DNA of 64,000 bases from Daphnia carinata (Eukaryota > Arthropoda > Branchiopoda > Diplostraca > Daphniidae). Shown here one piece after another: positions 14,817 to 28,387 of this stretch. A program made the translations under genes and the position numbers. The notes beneath the pieces were generated by a model that saw only the letters and a list, made by a program, of their open reading frames with translations, did not search any database and had not been told where the DNA came from. The DNA is taken from contig NC_081337.1 of NCBI RefSeq assembly GCF_022539665.2, positions 9,090,679 to 9,154,678 of the forward strand, given 5' to 3'. Each line of letters begins with the position of its first letter. The first letter of the stretch is position 1.

Positions 14817-15467
14817 AAAGACCCGCCAGCACGAGACGTGTAACGGCATGTAATTCTAAAGTCTCGTCTTTTTCCGGATCCCATTTGCGTTGAGAAAAAT
14901 GAATAAGATAAGGCCAAAGGCAGGCGAGACTTGCGGATAAGAAATAAACTACGGAAGAGTACCTGACGTGTATTTTAACCAGACAAGTATGTCTATGCGT
15001 TAACATGGTGTGTGTGTCTGTGTGTGTGGGTAGGACACCGACAACAAGTGAAAAGGAGCGAGCAAAAAATAGATTGAAAAGAGCCATTAGACAGTCTCAC
15101 CTACACACACACACAGGTGAGTCAAATAAAAATAGAAGGAAAAAAAAAAAATAGGTTACGCCTATTCTCAGCAGTTGGTTTGAAATTGGCCGCGGCCGTT
15201 TATCCAGTCCCCCCCACCTGAAACGACATTGCCTTCTGGCACGCACATTACAGCTATTACCGTACTCCCACTACTACTACTACTACTACGACTACTATTT
15301 ACTACGGTACTACTACTACAACTAGTAGTAGGAGAGATACTAATAACGTTAAATAAAGAAAAGAAAAAGAAAAAAAAAAAAGGGCGACAGACGCGAATAG
15401 AAATAGGACGGCGTCGTCGTTGGTCGTTCCGGTTTATGCGGCTGCGTATGTTTTCTCTCATGGTTAC

Positions 15468-15504
<37 letters not shown>

Positions 15505-17107
15505 CTTTTCGTGAACAAATGTTGAAATGGCTGAGATTTTTTTTTTTTTTTTCTTCTTCTTCTTGTTGTTTTCTTTAGTTGAATAAGACTTTTTGGGTGG
15601 CCGCCGAGAAATTGCAGAGACACATCGCGGGGGCACTAGATAATAATAATAATTTTTTTTTCTTTCTTTTTTCTAATGGAGGATTCCTTTTGATGACCAT
15701 TTGGTCCAAACCGCAAATAAAAAAGAGGCGAAAAAATATAATTAAAAAAAAAACAAAAAAAAAAAAACAACGTGCGGATGAAGATGGAAAAAAGATCGGT
15801 CCCAAAAATAAAAGAATCCAACCCCCCGCTGGATGCGACAATTAGCCAAGCGCGTCGATGCGCAAAGTCTCTCCCTTCTCCACAGCGAATAAAGAATTGA
15901 ACGATGAAAATTAGACATGGAAAGAAAAGCAGGCAAACGGTCTGTGGCGTTTCTTTTTTTTTTTTTTTTTTTTTTTTTGAAAAAAAGGGCCACAGACTTT
16001 TTAAAAGCGATTTTTGGAAAGAGGGAAAACTTCACAATCAACTGGGAAGGAATAATACTAGTAATATAAGGGAGAAATAGGAGAGACTCCGTCGTTTGTC
16101 TGTTACAAATGAGTTTGTTTCCAATAGTCCAGGCCCTTCCTGTTGGGTGGTCTTTTTTCTCCTATACTTTTGTGCGTAGGCCCTGCGCACCCATTGACTC
16201 GCGTACATTGATGCATCGTGCTTGTATACAACTAACACAAACACACATGAGCTTCGGGTTCTTACAAAAACACGGCCGTTTAGTTTTTTTTTTTTTTTTG
16301 GTTTTTTGGCTTTTTAGGCTCAGCCCATCTCGTCTTTCCCATCATCACCATCAACAAAATTATACCTACCATACGCTGCTAGGCATTTAACGAAAAGAAA
16401 TGATTGAATCTTGATAGGAGAATGCGTGACGTATTATGATAGGAACAAGTTTTATCTTTTTCTTTTCTGGTGTAACGTGATGGAAGAGAAGACGATCGTT
16501 GGGTCAATCAACACGTTTAGGCCAATGAATAAATTGCGACTTGAAATCGACTGATTCGTATCTCTCGCTGTGTCGAAGAAATAAAACCAACTCGCCTGTT
16601 TGGCGAATTAACGAAGCGTCACAATTCAAAAGAGTTACTCGGCTATAAAGACGTTTGCTCTTTCTTAAACATCTGCCGTTGTCGACACCATCTTTTTTTC
16701 TTTTTTTCTAAAAAAAAAAAAAAAAAATGCCTACGACATCAAGCCTTTTTGCTCTTAACGTCTTTGTTGTCTGCCTTCCTGTTGGCCTTTTCGTCTTCTA
16801 CGAACCTTCATTTCTTCTCTACGATATCGTGAAAAACACTGTCGTTGTGGTTTCGAATTCATGCAAACTCCTATCAATCCGCGCAGTGTTTCATTTCCGT
16901 GAAGATTCGTGTCATTTCGGTTCACGGTCGATGACGATGTTTTTGAACGGAGGACTAGTAGTAATAGTAGTAAAAAAAAGATAGCCCGAGGAGGCCGCCA
17001 TTCGACGTAGAAAAATAAAACAAAAAATGTTTTTTTCTTTTTGAAAAAAAAAAAAGGGCCCCTCCCGTTACTATGGAAGAACGAAAAAGGAGAGAAACAT
17101 CATCAAC

Positions 17108-17139
<32 letters not shown>

Positions 17140-18215
17140 CTTGTTTGGATGGGAACGAATAGAAGAGGAATGTTTATTTATTATTATTCTTTTTCCCGCG
17201 CTCATCTCGAAAGACTTTTCTTCCTTTCGTGTGTTGATACAACGTATAGTACTATTACTACTACTACGACGACGACGACCAGAAGGGAGGGGGGGAGGGG
17301 AGCGGTGATGGGCGGGTGCCCGCGGCTGGATACCTGTTCTCCTTCATGATTTTTTTGTTTTCCCGTGCGCCTCCGTCTCCTATTTCCACCCTACCTCTCC
17401 TACTAAAAATACGCATACCAAAGCTATGTGTAGCTATTCTTGTGTGTAACGCTCAAAAGAAAGACAGCCAGTCTTTTTTTTTTTTTTTTTTTTTTTTACT
17501 TAAAAAGGAGTAAATATAAAAAAGAAAGAAAGGCTTTTGGAATGGTAATGGTGTGGCTATATGATCGCTGTTTTTGTGTCTTGTTGTGACGGAGTTCCGA
17601 CTAGGCCAGACATATAAAAGAAGAGGGAACTTTTGGTAGCAAAGCATTTTTTTTTTCTTTTCTTAACCCTCTCTTTTTCTGCCTTAGTGACCGTCTTCTC
17701 TTTTTTTTTTTTATTTACTATGCGTACGCTCAGTTAACTTGCACACGAGGGGTTCGGAAAAAATAGAGGGGGATAAAGAGGTGAAAACGGATACTGTTGG
17801 AAGTTGTTATGCCTTTTTTTTTTTTTTTTGTTTAGCATCCCCCCTTCCTTTTTTTTTTTAAATGTTACCTTTGCTATACAATGGACCATATACCACCTCA
17901 TTCCCTATGTGGATGAAAAAAAGAGGGGGGGGATGTTAAAAAAAAAAAAGAAAAGAACAAGTAAAGGTTCAAATTCCATCGATGAAGAGGGGCATAGAAA
18001 ATATTTTTATGATGATAACAAGACGAGTAAAAAAAAAAAAAAAAACACGTCCGTCTTGTCCAGCCTTTTTCTTTCCACGTTGCTGTTGTACCTTTCTTCT
18101 TATTTTTCTGGACCAAAAAGAAAACGATTCCTGTTCAGGTCATGAACCAACAATCGGCCGTCGGGGGGTCAAAAGAGATAGATGAAGGTTTTTTTTTTTT
18201 TTTTTCAGTTTGACT

Positions 18216-18246
<31 letters not shown>

Positions 18247-18596
18247 GCCTATGTTGTTGTTCCTTTACCTTCTTTTTTTTTTTTTTTTATTTAAATGTCT
18301 AAATGTCTTGTAGTATAATGCGTGGAAAACAAGTCCTCGAGCATTTTCTCTTGTACACGTTTTTTTTTGTTCTGTTGATTTCCAGAATTTGAAGGGTTTT
18401 TTGGGGAAAGCAACCGGGTACGACTAGAAAGAGAGAAAAGAGGTTAGCATACAGGGTCGAAGGATAACATCATTTACATTTTTTCAAGTGTGTTTACGTG
18501 CGGAATCTATGCTCGGTAACGTAGTCGGTTTGGAAATGAAATTTCTTTTCCAACTTTTCCCTTCATATTGTTGTTGTCTATGCCCGTCGCGTCAAA

Positions 18597-18631
<35 letters not shown>

Positions 18632-20477
18632 AGGAAACGTGAAAAGAGAACGACAAACACACTTTGACGAAAGAGAGAGATAAAGAGAGAGGGGAGTATA
18701 TACATAGAAAGGGGTGACATTTCTGATAGCATCCGCCCGCAATGGATCGTTCCTTTTGTATTTGAATTGAAGCAGAAGCGCTGCACACAACCTCCCCTTT
18801 TTTTTTTTTTCCTCATTGGCTCCCTGTGCACTCTTATGCATTGACCACGGACGTGGTTACTCACGGTAGATCCAGTACAGATCCATTAGTCATTACGAGG
18901 TAGAACGAGAGTGGTTTGGGGTTTCGCTTCTAAAGTTTTATGGTCTTTAATTTGAAAGACAAAAAAAACAAAAAAAACAATATAAACAGGAGGGAGAGGG
19001 CCAAATAGAAAAAAAAAAAAAAAAAAAAACGGGAAAGACAGAAAAAGGTAATAATATATGAGAGAAGCGCACAATTGTAGTGTGTTGACGTCTATATTAT
19101 AGGATCGCCATAAAAGTGCGCACAAGCTTTAACGAAAGAGAAAACAAAAGAAATCAACAATTGCGAGTTGTAATTCAACCTCTGATGTTGCATGTTTTTC
19201 CTTTTTTTTTTTTTTTTTTTATTGTCCTCTGCACTCTCTTATCTCTTTTCTTTTCATCAACGTATAGCACAGTTGTACTGTGTACCTTTCCGGTTTTGTT
19301 TTGTTGTTGTTTTTTGTTTTTTTTTTGTCCTACCTTTCCAAGTGCTATCAACCCTCCGAAGCGAACAAACGCTGCAACGCGCACACACACACACAACGAA
19401 AACAGACGTGGAACATTTTCCTCTTGTTGTCCATTTTTTTATGTTTAAACAAAAAAATCTCATTGATTTTATGACTGGGTTTGAAAAAAAAAAAATCCCT
19501 GCCATCCCTCGTTTGTTTGTTTTTTTTGCAGGGTTGGGTTCAACGCTACCTATTATATTAATTTAGAAAAGGGCTTTACTGTTTTTGGCGTTAGCTCGTG
19601 CCAACGACGAGCGGATGCTTCGTTTGTGAGCAGAAAAAAACGAAACAAAAGTCAATTGAAACATGGCAGCATCCATCCGTACCGCCGTGTTTATTACCCG
19701 TTTTTTTTTTTCTCATTTCATTCCTGAGCATTGGAGTCAATTTGGCTGTTTTTTTTTGTTGTTTTTTTCGGAAAAAGAAAAACCAATATGAGCGAAAGAA
19801 AGAGACAGGGGTGGAAAGAGAGAGAGAGAGCATCCTCGGCCAAATGTATACGGACGGACGTAGTTGCGGAATGATGGATGCTCCCCGCGGCGCGTAACCG
19901 TATGCTGTGCCTTACTTGTCCGCTATGGTACACATGGTAACAGCTAAACAACAACGTCCTAGGGTTTCCTCTCTGATTTTTTTTTTTTTTTTTTTTCTTT
20001 TCCTACCCCTCCACCCTGCAATTCTCTAGTCTCTTTTGTTATTGTTGCTATGCTTCTACAAACTTTGTTTTGTTGGTTGTTGTTGTTTCCCCCCCCCCCC
20101 CTTTTTTTTTTTTTATCTTTTCGTTCTTGTTATTATTCTTGTCCTCGTGGTCTTCCGATTCTCTGGCGTTTCCTTCTATTAAGGAAACACGGACATGGAA
20201 ACGGACAAGTGCTTTTAAGTAATAACAAGACTGATGGCTGAGGGAGATTGATGGCACCGTTTCTCTCCCATAAAGGGACTACGGAATGGAAGAAAAGAAA
20301 CTATTTCTATTCTTTTTTTTTTTTTTTTTCTCTTCAATTCTTATCATTTCAACCGATTCAAGTGAATCATTTATTTTTCTCACTTTCAAAGGTGAACACA
20401 AGAAAAACGAAAGGGATTCTTCCACTCGTTCACACTCGCCACCGGAATTTGCTCCTCCAAAAACTATTAACTATTGT

Positions 20478-20480
<3 letters not shown>
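13301..20480. other. non-coding, tract-rich DNA
   Basis: T runs alternate with blocks of A runs (14.5-14.8 kb, 18.6-19.0 kb). There is an imperfect CTA/TAG trinucleotide repeat at about 15266-15332. No gene is seen. Confidence 0.65.

Positions 20481-20526
<46 letters not shown>
20481..20526. repeat. poly(T), 46 bases
   Basis: Longest uninterrupted T run in the window. Confidence 0.97.
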
Positions 20527-20527
<1 letters not shown>

Positions 20528-21987
20528 GTGATGTCCTATAACCATCATCACTCTTTTTTTTATTTTTCTTTCAAAACCTTTGACCAGATAACAGGAATCT
20601 TACTTGCATTTGTTTATTTCAATCCTCCCTTTAATCTTCAAAATGCTGGAATGATTAAGAATAGTTGATGCTGCCCCAGAGTTCGTATTTCCTCCTCGGA
20701 CACTAAGCTCCCTCTTCTTTTCTTTTTTTGGCTGAATACATTTGAAAAATGGATTCAATCAACGATGCAAGCAAGAAAGAAAATGTCGTCTTTCAAAAAG
20801 CTTAAAGGTTTTCCTCTCGTTTCTTGTTCTTTCACATCGAGACCAAACTGAATCCAATTACAAACGCAGACTGTCCCGTACACTTTATGCGAAATCGAAA
20901 GCAATCTTCTGTGCATTAGTTCATTCCGTATCGATAGGTATTGTAAGTAAGAAACGGGAGGATGGGGAGGGGGGGGGGGGATCTAGAATAGAAGAACTGA
21001 CATGAGAATAGGAGAACCCAATGATGGGAAAATGAGAAAAAAAAAAAAAAAAAAGTGAATGTCGATCTTTCCGGCAAGGTACGACGAAGAGATGGAGCGG
21101 AAAGGCGGATGAAGACGGCATCCCGCTGTTGATGCATCCACACCCATCTAGTCACAGTAAATACGAAACTGAATTTCTATACTAGAAGTAATCTCTTCTT
21201 TTTTTTTCTTTTCTGTCTCTCTTATTTGTATGTTTTTTTTTCTTTTCTTTTCTTTTCGGGGCTCTTGTCATTTCGTTCTTATATTCCCGGCCGTCTGTAT
21301 TATATGTACTCTGGATGGATCCAAATTGAACTGCTGTCGACATGAGAAAATAGGCTGACAAACTCTCGTGTGACAAGGGCACACAACAAACTGAAGAACA
21401 ACATTTCAGCAGTTGTCCTCCCTATTTTTTTTTTTTTTTTTTTCCCTTGCTTTTCTCTAGACGCAAATGGCTTCTTTTGTCAGTCGACAATGTATAGACA
21501 TCCCTCCTTTTGCCGTTCACGTGCATCGTATTTTTATTATTATTATTATTTTTTTTTTTGGTTGGATTTCATTCGGAAAACGTAGCAGCCTGGATAGGCT
21601 CTTACGCTTTTACGTTAAGGAGGGATTTTCATCTTTTCAACACTATCGTATTTATTCTTGAGGCAGACGCTCCATTTCTCGTCGACGGTCAAACTCCCCC
21701 TCTTGTGTTGCGCCCGTCATTCGTTCGACAGTTGAAATGAAAATAAAGAATTGTAAAGGAACAGGAGAGTGACATCGGAATGAATTGCGTTGCGGAGAAC
21801 AATAAAAGTTGAACGATTTTTATGTTCATTGTCGTAATTGGCCAATACGTTTGACATATTGACGGTCCGTGTCGATAGCAGTAAGAAATAAGGATGATGA
21901 AGGCATCTTTCCAGATTATAATTAGCAAGTAAAACGAAGGTGATGTGACAATTCCATCAGCCATAATAAATACGTGTCCTCTTTCCA

Positions 21988-22033
21988 ATGGCGGGCAACT
22001 TTGAAATCTCATCAATTGGAACCGCTTCCTCCT
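21988..22033 (+). other. possible short first coding exon
   Basis: CCAATGG (good initiation context) opens MAGNFEISSIGTASS and runs into the strong donor CCT|gtgagt, leaving phase 1. No partner exon was found downstream and no family can be assigned to 15 residues. Confidence 0.18.
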
Positions 22034-22756
22034 GTGAGTTCTCTTTTTTATTCCGATAACAAGTGAGATTTCTTTTCAATTTGCGTCACCACGTTTCTTA
22101 GCCCCCCACTGCGTGTGTGCGTGGAAAGTTAATGTGTTGCTCGTTGTCAGGCGAGATAATTTATTAGATGTGTTTATTATAAGTGACACGGAAAAGAGTT
22201 GGGTGCTAGTGATTTTTTTTCGTTTCCTTTTTTTAAAAGAAAAAATCCGCTGATTCCGGGTGCGCGTTGATGCGAGCGACGCGGGTTATGAACGGAATCA
22301 TTGGATTGCCGGTTGAGAAAGCCAGGGCACCATTTTTTTTTTTTTGTTCTAAGGCGAAAGAAAAAGAAATAAATTCGTGCTTTTAAAAAAGAATCGAACT
22401 AAACAAACTGAAAACAAAACGAAGAATCCGAAATACAAGAGGGAGGAACGAAAAATGAGTGTTTGGATACTTGTTTTCGGTTAGCGACAGGGTATGCATT
22501 TCACTGGTTACGCAATATAGAACCACGTAACTCGCTGCTTTCAAAAGCTTGGGGTTGTGCATAATTCCTCCCTTTTTTTTTTCTCTCTCTCTCTCTCTCT
22601 CTCTCGCTCTTTATTTTAATGACCGCGTGGTTTGGATATCTGAAGAAAAGGAAGAAATTCTTGCAACAGCGACAAAAACATGAGCATTCTTCTGGCAATC
22701 TGTCCGTCACAACTTGAATGCTATCAGAAAATCTTGAACGCTAAGGTACAAGCTGT

Positions 22757-22769
22757 GCCATCTAGCGGC
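22757..22769 (-). promoter_or_regulatory. CTCF-like motif
   Basis: Read on the minus strand this is GCCGCTAGATGGC; CCGCTAGATGGC matches the CTCF core CCASYAGRKGGC at 11 of 12 positions. Motif match only. Confidence 0.35.
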
Positions 22770-25700
22770 TTAAATATTTTTGATAAAATTGGGATAGCAA
22801 AAAAGGTTGTAAAGGATTTGCTTTGGGTTTTTTTTTTTTCTTTCTTATTCTAATTTAATTCTTTCTGCTAAACCGTTACCTGTCGATAAAAAGGATACAT
22901 CCAGAAAAAAATTGACGTCGTTTGCGAAAAAAGAAATAAATAAAGTCGTGCGAGACAGGAATTTTTTACAAGGATCCTGCGTGCCCAAAGAACGTGCGAA
23001 TCTGATGTTTTGGGGCTTCTTTCTTTTTGCTTCCTAGTCGGGGGTACTAAGTTTGCTATTACTCTTTTTTTTTTTTTTTTTTTTTCTCTTTCTCTCTTGT
23101 GACACGGATTTCATTTCAGGGGCGTCGTAGGGAAAGAAAAAATCTACGAACAGGCATTAGAGGACTGAAGAAAAAGCGGCGCGCGACAACACAAGAAGAA
23201 GCCCGTTCGCGTTGAATAAAACATAGCCAACGCGCAAGAAGAGGAATGGCATACGAAAGCGCTTTTTATTTCAAACTCTCGCCAACGTTCGAATAGCAAA
23301 AAGAAACGCAGGAGACACTTGAAATTTTGTGCTATTCGACACGCATAGAACTCGTTCGCTCCTTGACACGGTCGCATCGTCCTCCAACGATCGAATAATA
23401 ATTTTTTTTTTTTACCTATTTCCACGCCATTGATTTTTAAATGACAAGTAAAAATTTAATTGGTGTCGAAAAAAAAAAAAAAAATCGGCGATGAAAGGAA
23501 ATCCCAATTTTTTTTTTTTTTTTTTTTTATCTTGGTGGTTTGAGCGTCCGCAAACCGCTGAAAAGAGAAAAGATTTAAGAAGAAAAAAAAAAAACGCGGT
23601 TCATAATCCACCGGCCGTTAATAACAATAATCAACGTTACGATGTACAACAACTGGAACTAAAGGCGGATCGCGTTAAAAGATTTTTTCTTATACCATCC
23701 CATTAAATACTATACATTTTTTTTTTTTTCGAATGTTATACTCATTTTTGTTTTCCTCACACCTCTTTCATTGCGTTCACGTCGCGCCTTCTACTCATCG
23801 CACCTCAGTCGGTGGTGTTCATAGAGCCAAAGAAACAAACACGATTTTTGATACTGGTTGCACCATTCGCTGGACATCGTCTTTGTTGCAACAGTCCGGT
23901 AATTTTGTTTTCAAAAAAAAAAAAAAAATCTTTCGGCATTCTTTTCGGTACTGTCTAGATTTGAAGGGAAGAAGCAGAGAAATGCAACACGATGCTCGTA
24001 CGGAACCCACCTGTCGTTCGGCTACAGTCGAAAGAACGGGAAAGGTCTCGGCGGTCATCAACGCGTATCTTTTAACGTTTTCTTTTTCGAAATGTTTGCT
24101 ACCGATTAATTGGCGGAAGGAAGAAGGAAAAAGGCCAATAGAATGCGAAAAAGTCATTGGGAACGAACGCGGGTCATTGGCTGCCACGAATTGTCGTTGT
24201 TTATTATGATGTTGCTTTGTTCTTACCGGTTGGTTAAACAAGTGAAGCTGAACGTAGAGGGGAAAAACAGGGCAGAGAGATGCCAATGGAATGTAGCGTC
24301 TGGGTATGATGTTGTTGTTGTTTTTCTTCTGCCTCTCTCGCTCTGTCTCGTTGCACAGACTTTATCCGGTTGTTTTGGGCCAGCCAAAAAGCCTCAGGCC
24401 GTTTGCGTGCCCCAGACGGAAAACCATTCCAGCAAGCGTTTTTGAGCCTTCTTTCTTCTTCTTCTTCTTCTTCTTCTCTTCAATCAAACGAACTCGACAC
24501 GTTTTCTCTATTCCTTATTCCACGCAGTTGGCTGTATGTTTCTTCATTCCCTCATCTTCCACGACCCTTTTATTCAGAATCGTTTCTCTTTGATTTTTGA
24601 TTTCCCCGAAATACCAACATAGTTTAGATCATTTTTGTGTTTTCGCTTCCATGCTGGAACACAGATTGTAGCTTACATGTATCCTTGAGTGAATTTCGGC
24701 TGAATTGTTAATCGTAAGGGAGGCCGCCAGTTTTGACCGTTAGAGGCCTGGTCGTATCAAACGGAGAACCTGTTTCTCTGTTCTAACGTGTAATCTTTCT
24801 TTTTTTTTTTTTTTTCTGATAGCCACCAGTCCCGATGACGCTGTCGTCTTCCATTCTCTTTATTGATGGATTTTTCGTAGGACCCCTCTGTTAACTATGT
24901 TGTCGTCAATGTGGAAAATGAGGCCTTTTACTACGGTGTTTTTCCTTTTCCTATAAAGCCCGTTTTCTATTATTCTGAAGTCTTTCTCTATGATTCGAGT
25001 TTTGACTTGTTTTACAAGATTCTTTTCTCTTTTTCGTCTTACTTCAATTATTTTATTTTTTATTTTTTTTTTTTTTGAGAAATAGACTGGTCGGAGTAAG
25101 ACGTGGCGGCGTAGATGCCCTACGAAAGGAATGACGACTGACTAGAGATAAAAACGAGTTACACGTCAGAGCTCTGACTCTATAGGACCCACAACGGTCG
25201 CATTTGCTCACACATCAAGAGGTTTTTTTTTTTTTTGTACATAAAAGAATCAACCAAAACAAAACAAAAAATGGGGGGGGGGAGGAGAAAGGCTGCATCT
25301 ACACGCAGATTTTGGATATCACTTTTCCAAGAAAAATCGAAAATCTTTGCCCTGGAAACTGACGACAAGTGTCTCGCCTCTCTTTTTGTTTTTGTTTTTC
25401 TTACTGATAGGTTGAAGAGATGTTGCATCTCTTTTGTATATATATTTTTTTTACTCATTTTTCTCTAATTTTTTTGTTTCTTTTTAATTTTCCCACGCAA
25501 TTCACGGGTTGCATGATGGTCCGTGTGTGCCGGTACTAAGTCGTGTTTTTCTCTTTTTTTTTTTGTCGAGTTCGTGTCGTGCAGCACGTCTCGTCAGATT
25601 CTCTTGTTTTTATATTGTTGCTAAGTTGATGTTGGTTGCTAGCCACCGGCCACCACATTCTTTTATCATTACTTTTTTTTTGTTGTGTGTGTGTTCGTCT

Positions 25701-25885
25701 TTCTTTTTGTTTTCCTTTTGAGAGATAGACACGTTCATAAAAGGAGCAGCAGATCGTATACGCATGTAGTTTCACTTCACGAGTGTCTGGTGTATTATAT
25801 AAAGCGAGTTGACCGAGACGCTGAGAAACGCAACGGCTCCTCTTCACTATAGGCAGCCCCACCGGTGGGTGGTCGATACACTCAA

Positions 25886-25907
25886 ACACACACACACACA
25901 CACACAC
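25886..25907. repeat. (CA)n microsatellite
   Basis: About eleven AC units. Confidence 0.95.
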
Positions 25908-26487
25908 GGGAAGGGGAGAAAAAATTTTTTAAAAATAAAATAAGAAAATTATTAAGAAGCACATGAAAACAAAACAAAAAAAAAATGTATGCCAAATCGT
26001 GATAATGGAAAAATCGTGTACTTATTATGTCTTTTTATTCAGTCTTTGATGAAAAATTGCCGAGATATAAGGTCGTCTAGACAACGTGAGATTACATAAT
26101 AGAATCTACATCGCAAGAGGGGGGAAAAAACAAGAACTTGATGTATTGTTACGTCATCGAAACTTTGACGGATTGCGTGGTACGAGAAGCAGGAGAGCGG
26201 AATAGAGAGGCGATGTGAACAGGGCGGCGAATCAAGAGAAATCAGTGGAATAATGATGAAAGCGACGGCTGGCCCGTTGTATAACATTTCCCCTCTCTTG
26301 TAGCCGCACGAGGAATAGATATTACGATCACATGCGGTAGCTAGACGCAATGGCCTATCAGTATGAGAGACGAGCAGGCAAAGAGATGGAAATGCATAAA
26401 ATATATTGCGATGGAGCTGACGGAAAATGGAACAAGGCGGCAACGATGAGAAAAAAAAAAAACTGGACAGCCTTTGCGACGTAAAGT

Positions 26488-26509
26488 CATTCCCGTGCGT
26501 GCGGGAATG
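26488..26509. other. perfect 8-bp inverted repeat
   Basis: CATTCCCG and CGGGAATG around a 6-base spacer (TGCGTG). It lies in a complex, tract-poor region with overlapping ORFs on both strands. Confidence 0.85.
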
Positions 26510-26643
26510 CCTAAAAGATGCACGACGATCGATAAAGCCTCTCGATGATGGCGTATATGTCACTCTGAAATATTCAACGGCTGTAGTCGAGTTGGCATTT
26601 GACCTGGTCACAGATTTCCAAGGTGGACAAAGTACAACAAACG

Positions 26644-26657
26644 CATGCAGGTGGCGC
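26644..26657 (+). promoter_or_regulatory. CTCF-like motif
   Basis: CATGCAGGTGGCGC fits the CTCF core at 12 of 14 positions. Confidence 0.25.
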
Positions 26658-27262
26658 AAAAATCAGCAGTTCTTATTTTCTTTTTATTGATTTCATCGAG
26701 CCGATGAAGACTGGCCTTACTGTGTCTTTCCTACACGTTCAGCAAAGGCGACACACCATTTTGGCACTCACAAAAAAAAAAAAAAAAAACTCCGTCGTCC
26801 AGCAATATTCGCTTGACATAACGAACGTCATAACTCAAATTGCTCAGACCCAGACGACGCGAGAGACCCGCAATCAAAAGAAAATTCCTCATTCACGCAC
26901 TGATGTGCGTGTACACGCGGCACCATCATGTACCCCTCCAGTCAGCAGATTGTAAGCCCGTATTTCTAGCTTGCAAAAAAAAAAAAGATGCCGAATTTCT
27001 TTCCTTTTCCTTTGTTATTGTGACGTTGCAATGCGAACTCTTTTGACTTTTGGCCGCCATTTTTGTTTCTTAGACGGGCAGACGTTTGACATGATGAGGC
27101 CCTACCGTTGTCTTCTATACTTGCACATCTATAGAAACGATGAATCTTTGAGAGCAATGCCCGGGAGCGCCTAGTGCCGCCACAGACCTCCTCAACTTGA
27201 AAACGATGATTTCTTGTTACGCAAAAGAAGAAAGAAAGAAAGAAACAGAAAAAAATAATACT

Positions 27263-27294
<32 letters not shown>
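27263..27294. repeat. poly(G), 32 bases
   Basis: Uninterrupted G run directly after an A-rich stretch. Confidence 0.97.
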
Positions 27295-27295
<1 letters not shown>

Positions 27296-28352
27296 GAACA
27301 AAACGAGAGACGGGGGTTGCGTCTTATGACAGAGACGCATGACGTCCGGCAGCGTCTGCCGCTTTTTACAACAAACGAAGCAGCATTTTTATTATTTTTT
27401 TCCGCACACGTCTTTTCTCGAGCCTGCTTATTCTACCCCTGTCTTTCTTGTTTATTTATCTTGCTGTCAGCTTTTCGGCACGGCACGATCACCGCTAAAT
27501 AACCGCTGATTAATACATTTGTCAACGAGAAGTGAAATGAAATATTGCGGGTGGGTGGGCCGCTAAATACCAAAAACAAACAGTCTATGCACAGAGACAG
27601 GATGAGAAATTGGCAAACTAGTCGACGTCACTAGTCCCCCTCTGTGTCCATTTGTTTTTCGGGACTCCCCTCTGTGCTTACCGTATGTCATATTTAACAA
27701 ACTACGCCGGCCATCTTTTTTTATTCGATCCAATTATTATCGCCGTGTGTCCTTTTCTTTTTCAATTCACATCCTTATTTATTTATTTTTTTTGTTTCAA
27801 CCGTAATTATTTGTCATTGCCTAACGGATGATTAGCGTTGGGGACGTGATTGCACCGTGTCAGAGGGAGAAACTGAGAGTGAGCGGGGTGTGCTGCTGTT
27901 GTTTCTCGCTCATCAAAAGGCAGTCGGAGAGAGCTGATATTCACCCAATTGGTCTTTGATGAATGATGGTTGAACCCCCAAGTACGGGATAGTCACGATA
28001 GATTTACTCTTCGCGAGAGAGAGCTACAGATGAGGGACGGCTGCGAGTCGCATGCAAACCAAATGGCTATTTAATAACACCATTTGAAAACAACAACAAG
28101 AACAAAAAAAAAAAAAAACGTTCTGTGGCGGCCTGCTGATGGAGATGGAACTTAAGGGTCATGCTGTTTGACCCATCAAATGAAGCGAGCTCTTTTTCTC
28201 TTACCCGGTACCACCCTCCTGCACTCACGTCTGTATTCGACAATCGACATTGTCCTTGTAGCAAACGAACGCCCTAATTTTTTTTTTGTTTCATTTGTTT
28301 AACCATATTTGCATGTGCCTTCTTATCTCATTTCATTTCCAGTTTTTTTGTT

Positions 28353-28387
28353 TGTTTTGTTTTGTTTTGTTTTGTTTTGTTTTGTTT
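28353..28387. repeat. (TTTTG)n pentanucleotide repeat
   Basis: About seven TTTTG units; probably grown by slippage from an interrupted T tract. Confidence 0.9.

Noticed and set aside
17955-17985. tRNA B-box-like GGTTCAAATTCC
   Set aside because: No A-box, no cloverleaf arms and a poly(A)-rich 5' side.
23733-24286. 155-158-codon overlapping ORFs on both strands as genes
   Set aside because: Neither frame has a recognised motif and both contain poly-Lys or poly-Phe from an A15 tract; orientation cannot be chosen.
26039-26659. 206-codon minus-strand ORF as a gene
   Set aside because: No recognisable domain, Ser/Phe/Cys-rich composition, and the opposite strand is equally open; kept only as a finding.
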